A stretch of DNA of 64,000 bases from Nocardia suismassiliense (GTDB lineage: Bacteria > Actinomycetota > Actinomycetes > Mycobacteriales > Mycobacteriaceae), in contig NZ_LT985363.1 in assembly GCF_900269665.1 (NCBI RefSeq), forward strand, positions 24,664 to 88,663, given 5' to 3'. The notes below the pieces were generated by a model. That model had not been told where the DNA came from. It saw nothing but the letters and a program-made list of their open reading frames with translations, and searched no databases. Each line of letters begins with the position of its first letter. The stretch's first letter is position 1. A program made the position numbers and the translations under genes. This document shows positions 42,874-51,835 of the stretch, in pieces.

Positions 42874-43763
42874 GCCTTCCCCTGTGCTTGTGCCGATGGA
42901 GATCGGGGAGCCGCCAAGATTTCGGCTTCGCCCGGCGGGTAGTTGGGGAACCAACTTCGTAGCGTGAAGTAGTGGACAGAATTGTCGGCCGGGTATCGAG
43001 CGATGAGCCGGTTGGTAGCGAACGATTCGGCAGGTGGGTTGTTGTTCCACATGAAATCGAATTCGGGCACGCGATTGCATGCCTCCATGATCTCGGCGTG
43101 CCGTTCTGGTGAGACTCCGCGAGACCACAGACGCATCATGTAGACCATTCGATGTGCCACTGTGTACCAATCGACGAAGATGGTGCGCGCACGGTAGTCG
43201 GTGAGCATCCGTTCGATCATGTTCGCTGGCTGAGGTGAGTCCAAGGGTGCGGGCGCGAACATCGGAAAGTACTTCAGCATTGCCTCGTTCGAGTAGATGA
43301 TGTCGTACTCAGGCAGCTTGCGGTACAGGGCGGGGAAAGGTAATTCTTCGATGACTTCGATGTCTTCATCGGTGATGCGCGGCGGCCATGTGCCGATCTC
43401 GATACGGAATTGGCTTTCCGAAGTCAAGGACATCATCTTGCGAAAAAGCCATTCTTCGCAGTCGAGCGCGATGCATAGTCTTTCGAGATTGTCTTGGAGG
43501 GGTCTTCGTTTGCCCTCCTCCCATTTCGAATAGGCGGAGACGGAAACTCCTGCGAGTTTGGCTGCCTGCGCCTGCTTGATCCCTCTCGACGTTCGCAACT
43601 CTCGAATCATCGCGCCCAGCACCCTGGATAGCTGTTCAGTAGCTCCTGTGTCGATTGCTCCCCCTGTCACGGCACCCTCTCTGAATCGGGCCGGAGCAGT
43701 AACACCAGGTCGAGCCGACGGCCTCCCTGGCGTCAGCTGTTCCAGTCTCGAGAGTTCGTTCAT
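42870..43763 (-). CDS. XRE-family regulator with MmyB-like C-terminal domain
   Basis: 297 residues. The HTH at about 48-100 (AQAAKLAGVSVSAYSKWEEG) is followed by an MmyB/MltR-type ligand-binding region (YDIIYSNEAMLKYFP onward). Such regulators usually control an adjacent enzyme gene and are inactivated by an unknown small ligand. GTG at 43670, with AGAGGG upstream, is an alternative start giving 266 residues. A near-consensus promoter lies at 43829-43858. Confidence 0.8.
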   Translation of the reverse strand: MNELSRLEQLTPGRPSARPGVTAPARFREGAVTGGAIDTGATEQLSRVLGAMIRELRTSRGIKQAQAAKLAGVSVSAYSKWEEGKRRPLQDNLERLCIALDCEEWLFRKMMSLTSESQFRIEIGTWPPRITDEDIEVIEELPFPALYRKLPEYDIIYSNEAMLKYFPMFAPAPLDSPQPANMIERMLTDYRARTIFVDWYTVAHRMVYMMRLWSRGVSPERHAEIMEACNRVPEFDFMWNNNPPAESFATNRLIARYPADNSVHYFTLRSWFPNYPPGEAEILAAPRSPSAQAQGKA

Positions 43764-43828
43764 GCGACCCTGCCCCAGCCATTTCTCCTCCCCCTCGACT
43801 ACGCGGGTCGGAGTCCCAACTTGTCACA

Positions 43829-43858
43829 GGTGTAGCTGATCATCACTGATCATGTCAA
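43829..43858 (-). promoter_or_regulatory. Sigma-A-type promoter with repeated TGATCA in the spacer
   Basis: On the minus strand TTGACA (43853-43858) is 18 bases from TACACC (43829-43834), well placed for the XRE gene at 43763. The spacer holds two CTGATCAT-type copies (plus strand 43837-43844 and 43847-43854), so a repressor bound there would block RNA polymerase. Autoregulation by the XRE protein is the simplest reading. Confidence 0.6.
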
Positions 43859-44130
43859 CGAACGGCTTTTCACACTTCATGTGTGAATTTCGTGCCATTC
43901 CTGGGCGTTCACCGACTTCCGCAGAGAATTCCCTGCGGCCGCTCGCAGTACTGAACAGCGTGAAATACACACGTCCCCACCCGGTTTCGCCTTCGACGGC
44001 TACGGCTCCCCCGCCTGCCGCAATATGTCCGAAACCCGCCGAATCCCGACTCTCGCACGTGACTCCAGTGTCGTTTGGTGATGCATGCGTGCGGGCGACG
44101 CTTGCATTCCTGGGGCGTTATGCGCGACAT

Positions 44131-44160
44131 TTGATGCCTGAACATTCCGAATGCTATAGA
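44131..44160 (+). promoter_or_regulatory. Candidate promoter for the 44493 gene
   Basis: TTGATG, 18-base spacer, TATAGA in an unusually AT-rich stretch. GTTAGCAC occurs at 44180 and again at 44218, the latter within the inverted repeat GCTAACAGTTAGC (44211-44223), a possible operator just downstream. The leader to the GTG at 44493 would be over 300 bases and shows no gene. Confidence 0.4.
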
Positions 44161-44492
44161 CATGAAATTTGGGGGTTGCGTTAGCACCTCTCCACCTACC
44201 ACGATCAGTAGCTAACAGTTAGCACGCCGATCTTCCCCAGCAGAAGCAGGAAGACTCGAAGGAGCGAAGCTATATTCAGTGCAGGAAGCTCGGCGACGGT
44301 GCCGGCTCGGCGTATCACGAAGGGGCTCGCAGTGCAGTGTTGTGGACGCAATCCTTCACAGCGCTGCCGCCCGACTGACGTCCAGCGCCGCCAACGCCGC
44401 ACGCCGCAGCCGAAGGCCCGCGTGGCCTGGAATCCGAGCGGTGCACCGGGGCCGCGATCATGTCGACAGCGTGTCCAGCAAAGGAGCCGAAT

Positions 44493-45041
44493 GTGAGCAC
44501 CGTGGCGATCCGCACCGGGCAATGCCCGATCCCCTGGTGTGTCTATTGCGAGCCATCGAACGACCCTGATGACCACCCGCACTGCCATCACGATCTCCCG
44601 CTCGAGTTCGAACTGTCGAGTCCCCCACACAGCATCACCATCGAACGCTCGCGCCGGGTGTTCGGCGACGGCAGCTACGAAACCAGCATCGACATCGTCC
44701 GCGCCGACCGCAGCGGTTTCGGCGTCACCGCAACCGATGTCGGACAGCTGGCCGAAGTACTGCGACTCCCGAAACTCCACTATGGCCGCGAAACGACCAT
44801 CGAGCTCAGTGAGAACCGTGGTGCGCCGCTGACGGTCTTCACCGAGGACGCACGAGCTTTCGCCAGGGGCAGAGAGGCTTTCACCGAGGACGGAGGTGTG
44901 AACCCCCGAAGCTATTGGATCGACTACTGGATTCATATAGCCCAGCCTGTTTGCGGCGGTGGCCACTACTTCAAGATGACCCCCGTCGAGGCTCGCCTAC
45001 TCGGCGACCTGTTGTGCAACCTCACCAGCGAGCGTCTCTGA
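44493..45041 (+). CDS. Hypothetical protein with N-terminal Cys/His cluster (182 aa)
   Basis: GTG start after AAAGGAG. The N-terminus has CPIPWCVYCEP and DDHPHCHHD, enough ligands for a zinc site, then a beta-rich central domain and a C-terminal ending LLGDLLCNLTSERL. The layout resembles small actinomycete proteins of the DUF6907 type, but I cannot confirm this. Soluble. Function unknown. Confidence 0.65.
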   Translation: MSTVAIRTGQCPIPWCVYCEPSNDPDDHPHCHHDLPLEFELSSPPHSITIERSRRVFGDGSYETSIDIVRADRSGFGVTATDVGQLAEVLRLPKLHYGRETTIELSENRGAPLTVFTEDARAFARGREAFTEDGGVNPRSYWIDYWIHIAQPVCGGGHYFKMTPVEARLLGDLLCNLTSERL

Positions 45042-45194
45042 TCGCTGAACAGCCCGGCAACTTCGCGCCGGCCCTGCGACATTCGCCTTTTCCGCTGCCC
45101 GTCGGCGCTGAACCACGACGTTGGCGCATTTGCGTCACAGATCCAGGACCAACGGTGTCGAGTTGCGTTGGCGGGTAGGCCATTTGCGAAACCA

Positions 45195-45207
45195 TCCCAT
45201 GATGGGA
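45195..45207. promoter_or_regulatory. Inverted repeat TCCCATGATGGGA before XRE gene
   Basis: TCCCAT-G-ATGGGA, a perfect 6-bp dyad 43 bases before the ATG at 45250. Candidate operator for the small XRE protein. Confidence 0.4.
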
Positions 45208-45249
45208 CCTTGTCGTGTGCTCGGACGCAGATCGTGTAAGAGTCTTGGT

Positions 45250-45579
45250 ATGGCCGACATACACGATCTATGCCGGGTTTACCCATTCCCTGCCCAGATC
45301 GCTGCTGGCGACGGGGGTACCAACGACGATGCGCGCCTGCGGCGGCTATCGGCGGCCCGCCTGCGGCGGCTGCGCGAAGATCGAGAGTTCTCGATCGAGG
45401 CAGTCGCACGGTATTTGGGTTGCACCTCAACCGAATTGCGGGCGATCGAGACCGGCAGCCGCATCATGGAGTTGGGGCAGCTGCGCGCCCTGGCGGACCT
45501 GTACGAGATCGACGCGCGAATGCACGTCGAGCAGATCGAAGTCGACATTCAGACACGCCGCCCCGCCGTCAAAGACTAA
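45250..45579 (+). CDS. Small XRE-family HTH protein
   Basis: 109 residues. The helix-turn-helix is SIEAVARYLGCTSTELRAIETG (start S60, Cro/C1 type). The C-terminal 25 residues are charged. DNA-binding repressor, likely autoregulated through the dyad at 45195. ATG at 45250; longer frames upstream are not HTH-like. It precedes the frameshifted hydrolase gene by about 140 bases and may control it. Confidence 0.7.
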   Translation: MADIHDLCRVYPFPAQIAAGDGGTNDDARLRRLSAARLRRLREDREFSIEAVARYLGCTSTELRAIETGSRIMELGQLRALADLYEIDARMHVEQIEVDIQTRRPAVKD

Positions 45580-45717
45580 ACCGTCCACCCCTCGCGGCCT
45601 TGTGCGGTGAGGCAGAGCGTCTGGCGCGCTCGCCAACCGCACCTGACGGGGCTGGGATCGTATACTCGCCCCGGCGCGTGTTGGATGCGCTCCGGGGACG
45701 AAAGATGGTGCTGGACA

Positions 45718-46726
45718 ATGACATTGGCTACTTATCTTCTCGACGGGGAACCCGGGCTTGGGGTAGTGAACGGGGACCGCATCGCGGCAATCGACTTGGT
45801 GAGCGACACCGGCGACGCCATCGATTCGGTGGACAGCTACCTGCAGCAGCTGCCGGGCAGCCGTAGCAGCGTGGAGCGGTGGGCAGCGACAATCGAGTCC
45901 GCCGACTGGGGTGTCGCGCTGGATTCGGTCCAAGTGCTCTCGCCGGTGCCTCGACCGTCCGCCCTTCTGGACTGCGCCGTCTCCGCGGCACTTACGCCTA
46001 TCCAGCGATGTCCTTGTTGCGCGATCGCTTCCGTCGATGCTGAGGTCAGCCGCACCGGCGGTTGCCGCGGTGGCGCGAAGGCTGATGCTGGCGAAACAAG
46101 TTGGCGCCGTGAGCTACTACAAGGGCAGGATCTCGAGCGTTGTCGGAACCGGCACCGTAGTTCCGTGGCCGCGCTATAGCTCGTACCTGGACATCGAGCC
46201 GGACCTCGCCGTCGTGGTCGGCGAGATACCCTTCGGCGCTTCTCGCCGCCTCGCGGCAGAACGTATCGCGGGTTACACCGTGTTCTGTGACATCTCGGCC
46301 CGCGATGTGCAGTTGGCGGAGATGTTCGGCTTCGGGCCCACAGCATCCAAGGACATGGACTGCGGCAACGTACTCGGTCCGTGGCTGGTGACACCGGACG
46401 AGATCGACGACGTGCGAGGCCTGTCGGTCGAAGTCGCCACCGACCGCGGCCGCGTGTGGCGAGGCAGCACCGCTGAGTATCTTCTCGATCCCATCGACGT
46501 CATCGTCGCCTTGGCTACCCGTCAAAGCCTGGCTGCGGGCAGCGTGATTGGCATGGGCACCGTCCCGGGCTGCTGTGGACTCGATCGTGACGAGTGGCTC
46601 GACCCTGGCGAGCGGATCATAATCACCGTGGCGGGCCTGGGCGCCCTACATCTCAGCTTCGGTGTTCCGGATGGACCAGTCGAATCAGGGTGGGAGTCGC
46701 GTCCGAACATTCCGACGATCGGATGA
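45718..46726 (+). pseudogene. Fumarylacetoacetate-hydrolase-family gene with frameshift
   Basis: The N-terminal piece (from MTLATYLLDGEPG to ALLDCAV) is in one frame. The continuation (SPRHLRLSSD, then YYKGRISSVVGTG, DIEPDLAVVVGE, SARDVQLAEMFG, ASKDMDCGNVLGPW and GMGTVPGCCG) is in the +1 frame, with the switch near 45983. Joined, they give a complete FAH-superfamily protein of about 335 residues with the metal-binding Glu/Asp set. Such enzymes hydrolyse or decarboxylate 2,4-dioxo acids and relatives. The rest of the gene is undamaged, so the frameshift is recent, programmed or a sequencing error. Confidence 0.8.
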
Positions 46727-47030
46727 ACTGATCGTCGAACCCCGGCCGATGGGACCTCACCGGCCTTCCCAGCGGCCTGGGTTGATCAACAAGGAGCACC
46801 GCGGCTGATCCGCCGGCACGGGCACGGGCACGGAATCGGGCCCGCCCGATCAGTCGCACTGGCACCGAAATCGGTGCGATCAGCACCAATCCCAGCCGAT
46901 GAAGCATTGTGCGCCGCGAACATGGCCGAGCCCACGCGGGGTCTTCGCCTGGCTCAGGAGCGGTGAGCCCGATCGCGAGATTAACCAGAACAGCGACGGC
47001 ACCGATCACGAGAAGAAAATGGGGCATCAA
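46653..47030 (-). CDS. Possible small membrane protein (125 aa)
   Basis: It begins MPHFLLVIGAVAVLVNLAIG, one clear membrane helix (residues 3-22). A second weaker hydrophobic segment (LGLVLIAPISVPVRLIG) follows, then a basic, disordered tail. AGGA is eight bases before the ATG. The 3' end overlaps the convergent hydrolase gene by 74 bases, which lowers confidence; the real product could end differently. Confidence 0.35.
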   Translation of the reverse strand: MMPHFLLVIGAVAVLVNLAIGLTAPEPGEDPAWARPCSRRTMLHRLGLVLIAPISVPVRLIGRARFRARARAGGSAAVLLVDQPRPLGRPVRSHRPGFDDQFIRSSECSDATPTLIRLVHPEHRS

Positions 47031-47263
47031 GTGGTCCTGTCAGATCTGTCGAGCACGGGCTGTGCTGCCGGAATCATCCAGTCCGGGTGACCGCGATGTG
47101 GGTCCGCTGGCCTGACGTGGGTGACGTTGCGGACGTGAGCGGGGCATCGCGGGCCTGGCGTACAGACGGCGGTGCAGCTTGGACGTCGGTCGAGATGTCA
47201 GCGCTGCATGCCTTCGATGGGCGAAGCACCCCGATCGGGGCCGGCGTGGTCTCTCGACGGCGG

Positions 47264-47818
47264 TCATCGCCGCTCGCGTTCGACCTCGACAGCAGGGCGA
47301 CCGCAGCGGTACGCCCGGGCGGATCGGTCTCCGTCACCTGGGGTCCACTCGATCTCTCCGACGAATGACACCGGCGGAGTGATCAGAGCGGGATGTTCTT
47401 CGAACAACCGCTTGACTACCTCGGAGTCCAGGTCGGCGAGGGTGACCGACGCATCGACCTCGATGTCGTAGCGGATGGAACGCATTTGGCTGAACTCGGC
47501 CCGGAACTGCTTACGGTCGGGGTGTGCTGCGGTGAACGCATCGCTGCCGCGCCATGCTTCGAAGTCCTGCAAGCGATTCCAGACAGTGATCGACACGAAC
47601 AGGCAGTGGGGTCGCGCTCCGGTGAGGCGGCGAAGGTAGAACACGCGAACCCCGAAGCTGTTGTCCAGTGTGGTGAAGGTGTCGACGAACGACGTCTGGA
47701 TCCACGGAGCGAAGTCCGCGGGCCCAGAAATGCAATTCGCCACCGCAACACAGGTTCTGGGCGGCTGGTCGATGAGACTGTGGGTGTTCAACCGGGTCGA
47801 AGGCGTGCGAAGAGACAT
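47264..47818 (-). CDS. Antibiotic-biosynthesis-monooxygenase (ABM)-like protein
   Basis: 184 residues. The segment from about 22 to 110 (CVAVANCISG, then FYLRRLTGARPHCLFVSITVW, RLQDFEAWRGSDAFTAAH) has the ferredoxin-like dimeric alpha/beta-barrel pattern of ABM/EthD-type proteins, which include cofactor-free monooxygenases acting on phenols or quinones and haem-degrading enzymes. The C-terminal third is an extension. Divergent from the Baeyer-Villiger gene, 635 bases away. Confidence 0.6.
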   Translation of the reverse strand: MSLRTPSTRLNTHSLIDQPPRTCVAVANCISGPADFAPWIQTSFVDTFTTLDNSFGVRVFYLRRLTGARPHCLFVSITVWNRLQDFEAWRGSDAFTAAHPDRKQFRAEFSQMRSIRYDIEVDASVTLADLDSEVVKRLFEEHPALITPPVSFVGEIEWTPGDGDRSARAYRCGRPAVEVERERR

Positions 47819-48453
47819 GGTCGTTCCGTTCTCGCTTCACTCACGGCCGCGTCAGAAGCTTTTAGTCGCGGACGACGGGATAGTTCGACAACAAAATTTA
47901 TGGTGCACTGAATTGACTAGAGACCACCCCGGCCGTTGACATATCTCCGTCCCGGTACCCACCGGGGTGTGGCGGTGGTGGGTGCCGCCACGTCCGATGG
48001 GTTACCGGAACTAGCGACCAGCATTCTGCTGGCGACCGGATTTGTCAATGGCGAATCCGGGAATTCACGTTAGTGAAAGACGTACTCGCACAAGCGGTGC
48101 GACTTCCGCACTCCATTAACACAAGATGTGCTAGAACATCGTTGGCGAGGACGTTCACCTCCAACTCGGCCAGCTTGCCTCAGCCGTCACACACGAGGTG
48201 CATCCGGTATCCCGATTTCACACACCCGGTGCCTCGACAGAGTTGGAGTCACACTTCGTCCGAGTGCGGCTAACACCGAGTGTGTGATGAATTCATGAAT
48301 TCGCACTAGTTGTGCGACGAAAATCTCTTGACCTCAATACGTGTGCAATTAAATGCTCAATGTGCACGCTGGCCACGCAAAACGATTCGGCTAGAACACG
48401 TTCGAAATATTTGCTCATAGGGCGCGGCTCGCTCGGTTCAGGAGGAGAATTCC
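47819..48453. other. 635-base divergent region, no gene seen
   Basis: Lower G+C than its surroundings, especially 48040-48420. It contains TTCAC-GTTA-GTGAA (48064-48077) and the perfect palindrome GAATTCATGAATTC (48289-48302), both possible operator sites. It probably holds the promoters of the ABM gene and of the Baeyer-Villiger unit. Some fragments read like decayed coding sequence but none can be named. Confidence 0.4.
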
Positions 48454-48537
48454 ATGCAGCGACCGACATCATCATGCCCATCCCGCCGCCACCGCAACGT
48501 CCGCTGCGGGCCCGCCGTCGGATCGGCCTCCCGATGA
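48454..48537 (+). CDS. Leader ORF (27 aa) coupled to the Baeyer-Villiger gene
   Basis: ATG eight bases after AGGAGGAG, the best ribosome site in the area. It encodes 27 Arg/Ser/Cys-rich residues, and its TGA overlaps the monooxygenase ATG as ATGA. The monooxygenase start itself has only a weak ribosome site, so its translation probably depends on this leader. Whether the peptide has its own function is unknown. Confidence 0.6.
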   Translation: MQRPTSSCPSRRHRNVRCGPAVGSASR

Positions 48538-50021
48538 CCGAGGTCACCGATCTGGACGTGGTGGTGGTTGGTGCCGGGTTCGGGGGCATCGGCCTGGGAG
48601 TCGAACTCCTGCGTGTCGGCATCACCCGGTTCCTCATCCTGGAGAAGGCGAGCGAACTGGGCGGGGTCTGGCGAGACAACACCTATCCCGGCTGCGCCTG
48701 CGACGTGCCGTCGCATCTGTATTCCTTCAGCTTCGCTCCCTACACCGATTCGACGATCCGCTACCCCGATCGCCGGGACATCCAGGAATACCTGCGTTCC
48801 ACCGCCATCAAATGTGGTCTGCAACGGCACCTTCGGCTCAACACACCAGTGACCGCGGCCAGCTTCGGCGAGGACGGGCGATGGCTGGTCACCACCAGCA
48901 CCGGCGACCGCTACACCGCTGGCTCGCTGGTCTGGACAGTAGGCCAACTGCACCGGCCCCATATCCCGGCCCTCGCCGGTCGAGAACTATTCCAAGGCAG
49001 AGCCTTTCACTCCGCGCGATGGGACCACACTGTTTCGATCACCGGGCGCAACATCGCGGTGATCGGGACCGGATCCAGTGCCGCGCAAATGGTGCCTCAC
49101 TTGGCTCGCGACGCAGCGAAAGTGACCGTCTTCCAACGCACCCCGGCGTGGGTACTCCCTAAGCCAGCACGCCGATTCGGCCCTGTCGCACGGTGGGTGC
49201 TCGAGCACATCCCGGCGATGCACGCGATTTACCGCAAGGCGATCTATTACGGAGCCGATCTCGTCTTGTCGCCGGTGATGACCGCAGGATGGACCGCGCA
49301 CCCGGCGCGCTGGGTGGCGCGCGCGCATTTGCGGTTGAGCGTCCCCGACCCCCAGCTACGCGCCCGTCTCACCCCTCGATACCGGATCGGCGAGAAGCGC
49401 ATCGTGCTGGACAACGACTTCTACCGCGCACTCTGCCGGCCCAACGTCGAACTCGTCACCGAACCCATCACCGAGTTGACCAGCAGCGGCCTTCGCTGCG
49501 CGGATAGCCGCCTGCACCCAGCCGATGTGATCGTCTTCGCGACTGGGTTCCGGGCCAGCGAATTCCTCGCCCCGATCGAGGTCAGAGGGCGCGACGGCGT
49601 CCTGCTGAGTCAGCAATGGGCCAAGGGCGCGTCCGCGTTCTATGGCCTCGCGGTGCCCGGCTTCCCGTCGATGTGGATGCTGGCCGGACCCAATTCGTTC
49701 AGTGCCTCCGGATCGAATCCGACGATCAAAGAGTTCCAGGCGCGCTATGTCGTGCGTGGCATCCAACAGAGCATGCGTCTGGGCGCCGCTATCGAGGTCA
49801 GCCCCTCCGCGATGCACTCCTATCAGCAATGGATGGACGACGCTATGGCAGGCACCATCTGGCCGACCGGCGTTGACAGCTGGTACAAGACCGCATCCGG
49901 CAAGGTGACCAATCCCTGGCCGGCCACCAACCGTGCCTTTGATCGCATGACAAAACACCACCCTGCCACAGACTTCGAGCCGGTGACCGCAGCAGACACC
50001 TCCTGCACCGGCGCGGCCTAG
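48534..50021 (+). CDS. Baeyer-Villiger flavin monooxygenase
   Basis: 495 residues. Class B flavoprotein monooxygenase that uses NADPH, FAD and O2 to insert oxygen beside a ketone. Visible are the FAD-binding GAGFGG (13-18), the BVMO fingerprint FxGxxxHxxxWD (FQGRAFHSARWD, 153-164), the NADPH-binding GTGSSA (178-183) and ATGFRASE near the end. NTYPGCACDVPSHLYSFSF is typical of the family. Lengths of about 490-540 are normal. ATG at 48534 overlaps the leader ORF. It is followed by an MmyB-like regulator 27 bases on, probably its controller. Substrate unknown. Confidence 0.9.
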   Translation: MTEVTDLDVVVVGAGFGGIGLGVELLRVGITRFLILEKASELGGVWRDNTYPGCACDVPSHLYSFSFAPYTDSTIRYPDRRDIQEYLRSTAIKCGLQRHLRLNTPVTAASFGEDGRWLVTTSTGDRYTAGSLVWTVGQLHRPHIPALAGRELFQGRAFHSARWDHTVSITGRNIAVIGTGSSAAQMVPHLARDAAKVTVFQRTPAWVLPKPARRFGPVARWVLEHIPAMHAIYRKAIYYGADLVLSPVMTAGWTAHPARWVARAHLRLSVPDPQLRARLTPRYRIGEKRIVLDNDFYRALCRPNVELVTEPITELTSSGLRCADSRLHPADVIVFATGFRASEFLAPIEVRGRDGVLLSQQWAKGASAFYGLAVPGFPSMWMLAGPNSFSASGSNPTIKEFQARYVVRGIQQSMRLGAAIEVSPSAMHSYQQWMDDAMAGTIWPTGVDSWYKTASGKVTNPWPATNRAFDRMTKHHPATDFEPVTAADTSCTGAA

Positions 50022-50048
50022 ATCCAGCCGACAGGAAGGGCGGACAGG

Positions 50049-50948
50049 ATGAATGATCGGATGGCGCTCGCGCGTGAGCGCCCAGCCGGCCCAGCCACTG
50101 CCGAGGACGCATGCACGCCGATCGGGCATATCTTGCGCGACTACCGGCGCGAACTCGGGCTGACTCAGGGCGCGCTGGCACACAAATCGGGGCTTTCGAT
50201 CTCACTGATATCGAAGATCGAGGTCTGCCTGCGCGCGGTCAATTCCGAGACCATCACCAAAGTCGCCCCCGTCCTCGAGCTCAGTCACATCAACCAACAC
50301 AGGCTCATGAGGCTGACCGACCCATACCTGCTCCACCTCAGCCAGTCGCCGACGACACCGACACACCGCGAGCTCAGCCTGCTCGACACCACCTCCCACC
50401 CGGCGTGCTACCTCACCCCGGGCCTGTACGTCGTGAGCGCCGCCAACACTGCGTTCACCCGCACCTACCCCGGGCTGCAGGTCGGTGACAGCCTCGTCGA
50501 ATGGCACCTGTTGAGCCCTTGGGCCAAGGCCGTCCTGCCCGATTGGGAAGCAGAGACCCACCGTTGGGTACGGGCCTGCCGTGAAGCCCTCACCGGGTTT
50601 ACCCCCATCGCGGACATCGAGCGGATCAAGAAACGTTATCGGCACAGTCGCGCGTTCGACAGGATGTGGAACACCCGAGCCCCGGAATCGATTGCGACAC
50701 GGGAAATCCTGCGCCTGCGCGACCCGGAGTCCGCCTCGCGCGGCGCACGGGAGATGTTCGTACACCTGTCTCTCGATGAAAATCACCTGCTGCTCACACC
50801 CTACAAATCTGCACCCGGCCGACCCGACGCTGCAGAGGTCCGCGCCACCTCCGTAGCGGTTCCCGACCCACCTCGATGCAGCTGCGGTTCCGCGCGTCGC
50901 GCCACCGCCTCGGGTGAGGGCCTCAGGCGACTAGTCACGAACCGGTAG
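50049..50948 (+). CDS. XRE-family regulator with MmyB-like C-terminal domain
   Basis: 299 residues. The HTH at about 26-85 (LTQGALAHKSGLSISLISKI) is followed by a ligand-binding region (VSAANTAFTRTYPGL, then HRWVRACREALTGF). AGGAAGG precedes the ATG. It follows the Baeyer-Villiger gene on the same strand. MmyB-type regulators generally pair with an oxidoreductase, so control of the monooxygenase is likely. The last 40 residues, with CSCGSARR, look non-conserved. Confidence 0.8.
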   Translation: MNDRMALARERPAGPATAEDACTPIGHILRDYRRELGLTQGALAHKSGLSISLISKIEVCLRAVNSETITKVAPVLELSHINQHRLMRLTDPYLLHLSQSPTTPTHRELSLLDTTSHPACYLTPGLYVVSAANTAFTRTYPGLQVGDSLVEWHLLSPWAKAVLPDWEAETHRWVRACREALTGFTPIADIERIKKRYRHSRAFDRMWNTRAPESIATREILRLRDPESASRGAREMFVHLSLDENHLLLTPYKSAPGRPDAAEVRATSVAVPDPPRCSCGSARRATASGEGLRRLVTNR

Positions 50949-51118
50949 CTGCAAGGCGACGCTCAGTCCAGACAATCCTCGTCACGCCCTGATGCCAGCC
51001 CTGGTTTGAATCTGAGCATACGATTAGCAAATGAATACTGCCTGGTCTTCTGTGGCGCTGCCGACCTGCGTCACCGCGTTGCCGTGCCACCGCCAGGACG
51101 TGATGGCGGGTGCGTCTA

Positions 51119-51754
51119 ATGCCTGACTTGACAGAGGACGTTGTCGAATCGGCGAGGTTCACCGACGCCGCTCAGCCGGTTCTCTCCGCCGAAGGTGGCC
51201 TGCTGTTGAGGCCGTGGGTGACTGAGGATTCCGAAGATGTTTTCGAGGCGTATAAGGACCGGAGTATTCAGCGTTGGCATGTGCGATCCGCCCGGTCGAT
51301 CACCGAAGCCCGCCAATGGATCGAAGAGTGGAATATGGCGTGGCGCAAGGCGATTCGCGCCCATTGGGCGGTTGCAGACACCACAGACGGCCGCGTCGTG
51401 GGCAGGGTTTCACTGAAGCATATGGATCTGGTCGGTGGCCAGGCCGAGGTTGCATACTGGGCGATGCCAGCTGCGCGAGGTCGCGCCGTCGTCCCACGGG
51501 CGGTCGAGGCATTGACTGCCTGGGCCTTCTACGACGCCGGATTTCATCGACTCGAGCTGACGCATTCGGTCCACAACGAACCCTCCTGCAGAGTGGCGGA
51601 CAAGACCGGATTCCGTTGGGAAGGAACGAAGTACAGCTCTGGACTTCATCTTGATGGCTGGCACGACATGCACCTGCATGCTCGCATCAGTGAGGTCGGA
51701 TCCGTTCCAGATGGGACCTCATTCAGTCGGCAACATGTCAGCATGACCGACTAG
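51119..51754 (+). CDS. GNAT-family N-acetyltransferase (RimJ/RimL-like)
   Basis: 211 residues. GNAT fold with RPWVTEDSEDVFEAY, a central VGRVSLKHMD strand pair, the acetyl-CoA-binding region AYWAMPAARGRAVVPRAVEA and HRLELTHSVHNEPSCRVADK near the end. It resembles RimJ/RimL acetyltransferases, some of which inactivate or complete natural products. GTG at 51110 is an alternative start. It lies upstream of, and on the same strand as, the PurF-like gene. Confidence 0.85.
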   Translation: MPDLTEDVVESARFTDAAQPVLSAEGGLLLRPWVTEDSEDVFEAYKDRSIQRWHVRSARSITEARQWIEEWNMAWRKAIRAHWAVADTTDGRVVGRVSLKHMDLVGGQAEVAYWAMPAARGRAVVPRAVEALTAWAFYDAGFHRLELTHSVHNEPSCRVADKTGFRWEGTKYSSGLHLDGWHDMHLHARISEVGSVPDGTSFSRQHVSMTD

Positions 51755-51835
51755 TCGTCGGGAAGTCCGATTGTTTCTTTGGAGTTCCTAGGGCGAACAT
51801 CCGGGAGCCCTCGACCGGTCAGGTAGTCTCAGGCG

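Noticed and set aside
43636..43827. Small minus-strand frame starting next to GGAGGAG before the XRE gene
   Set aside because: Spacing is too short and the frame runs out of phase through the XRE N-terminus; more likely the site marks a longer leader.
44205..44966. 253-codon minus-strand frame over the 44493 gene
   Set aside because: The plus-strand gene has AAAGGAG and a Cys/His-rich protein-like N-terminus; the minus frame has neither.
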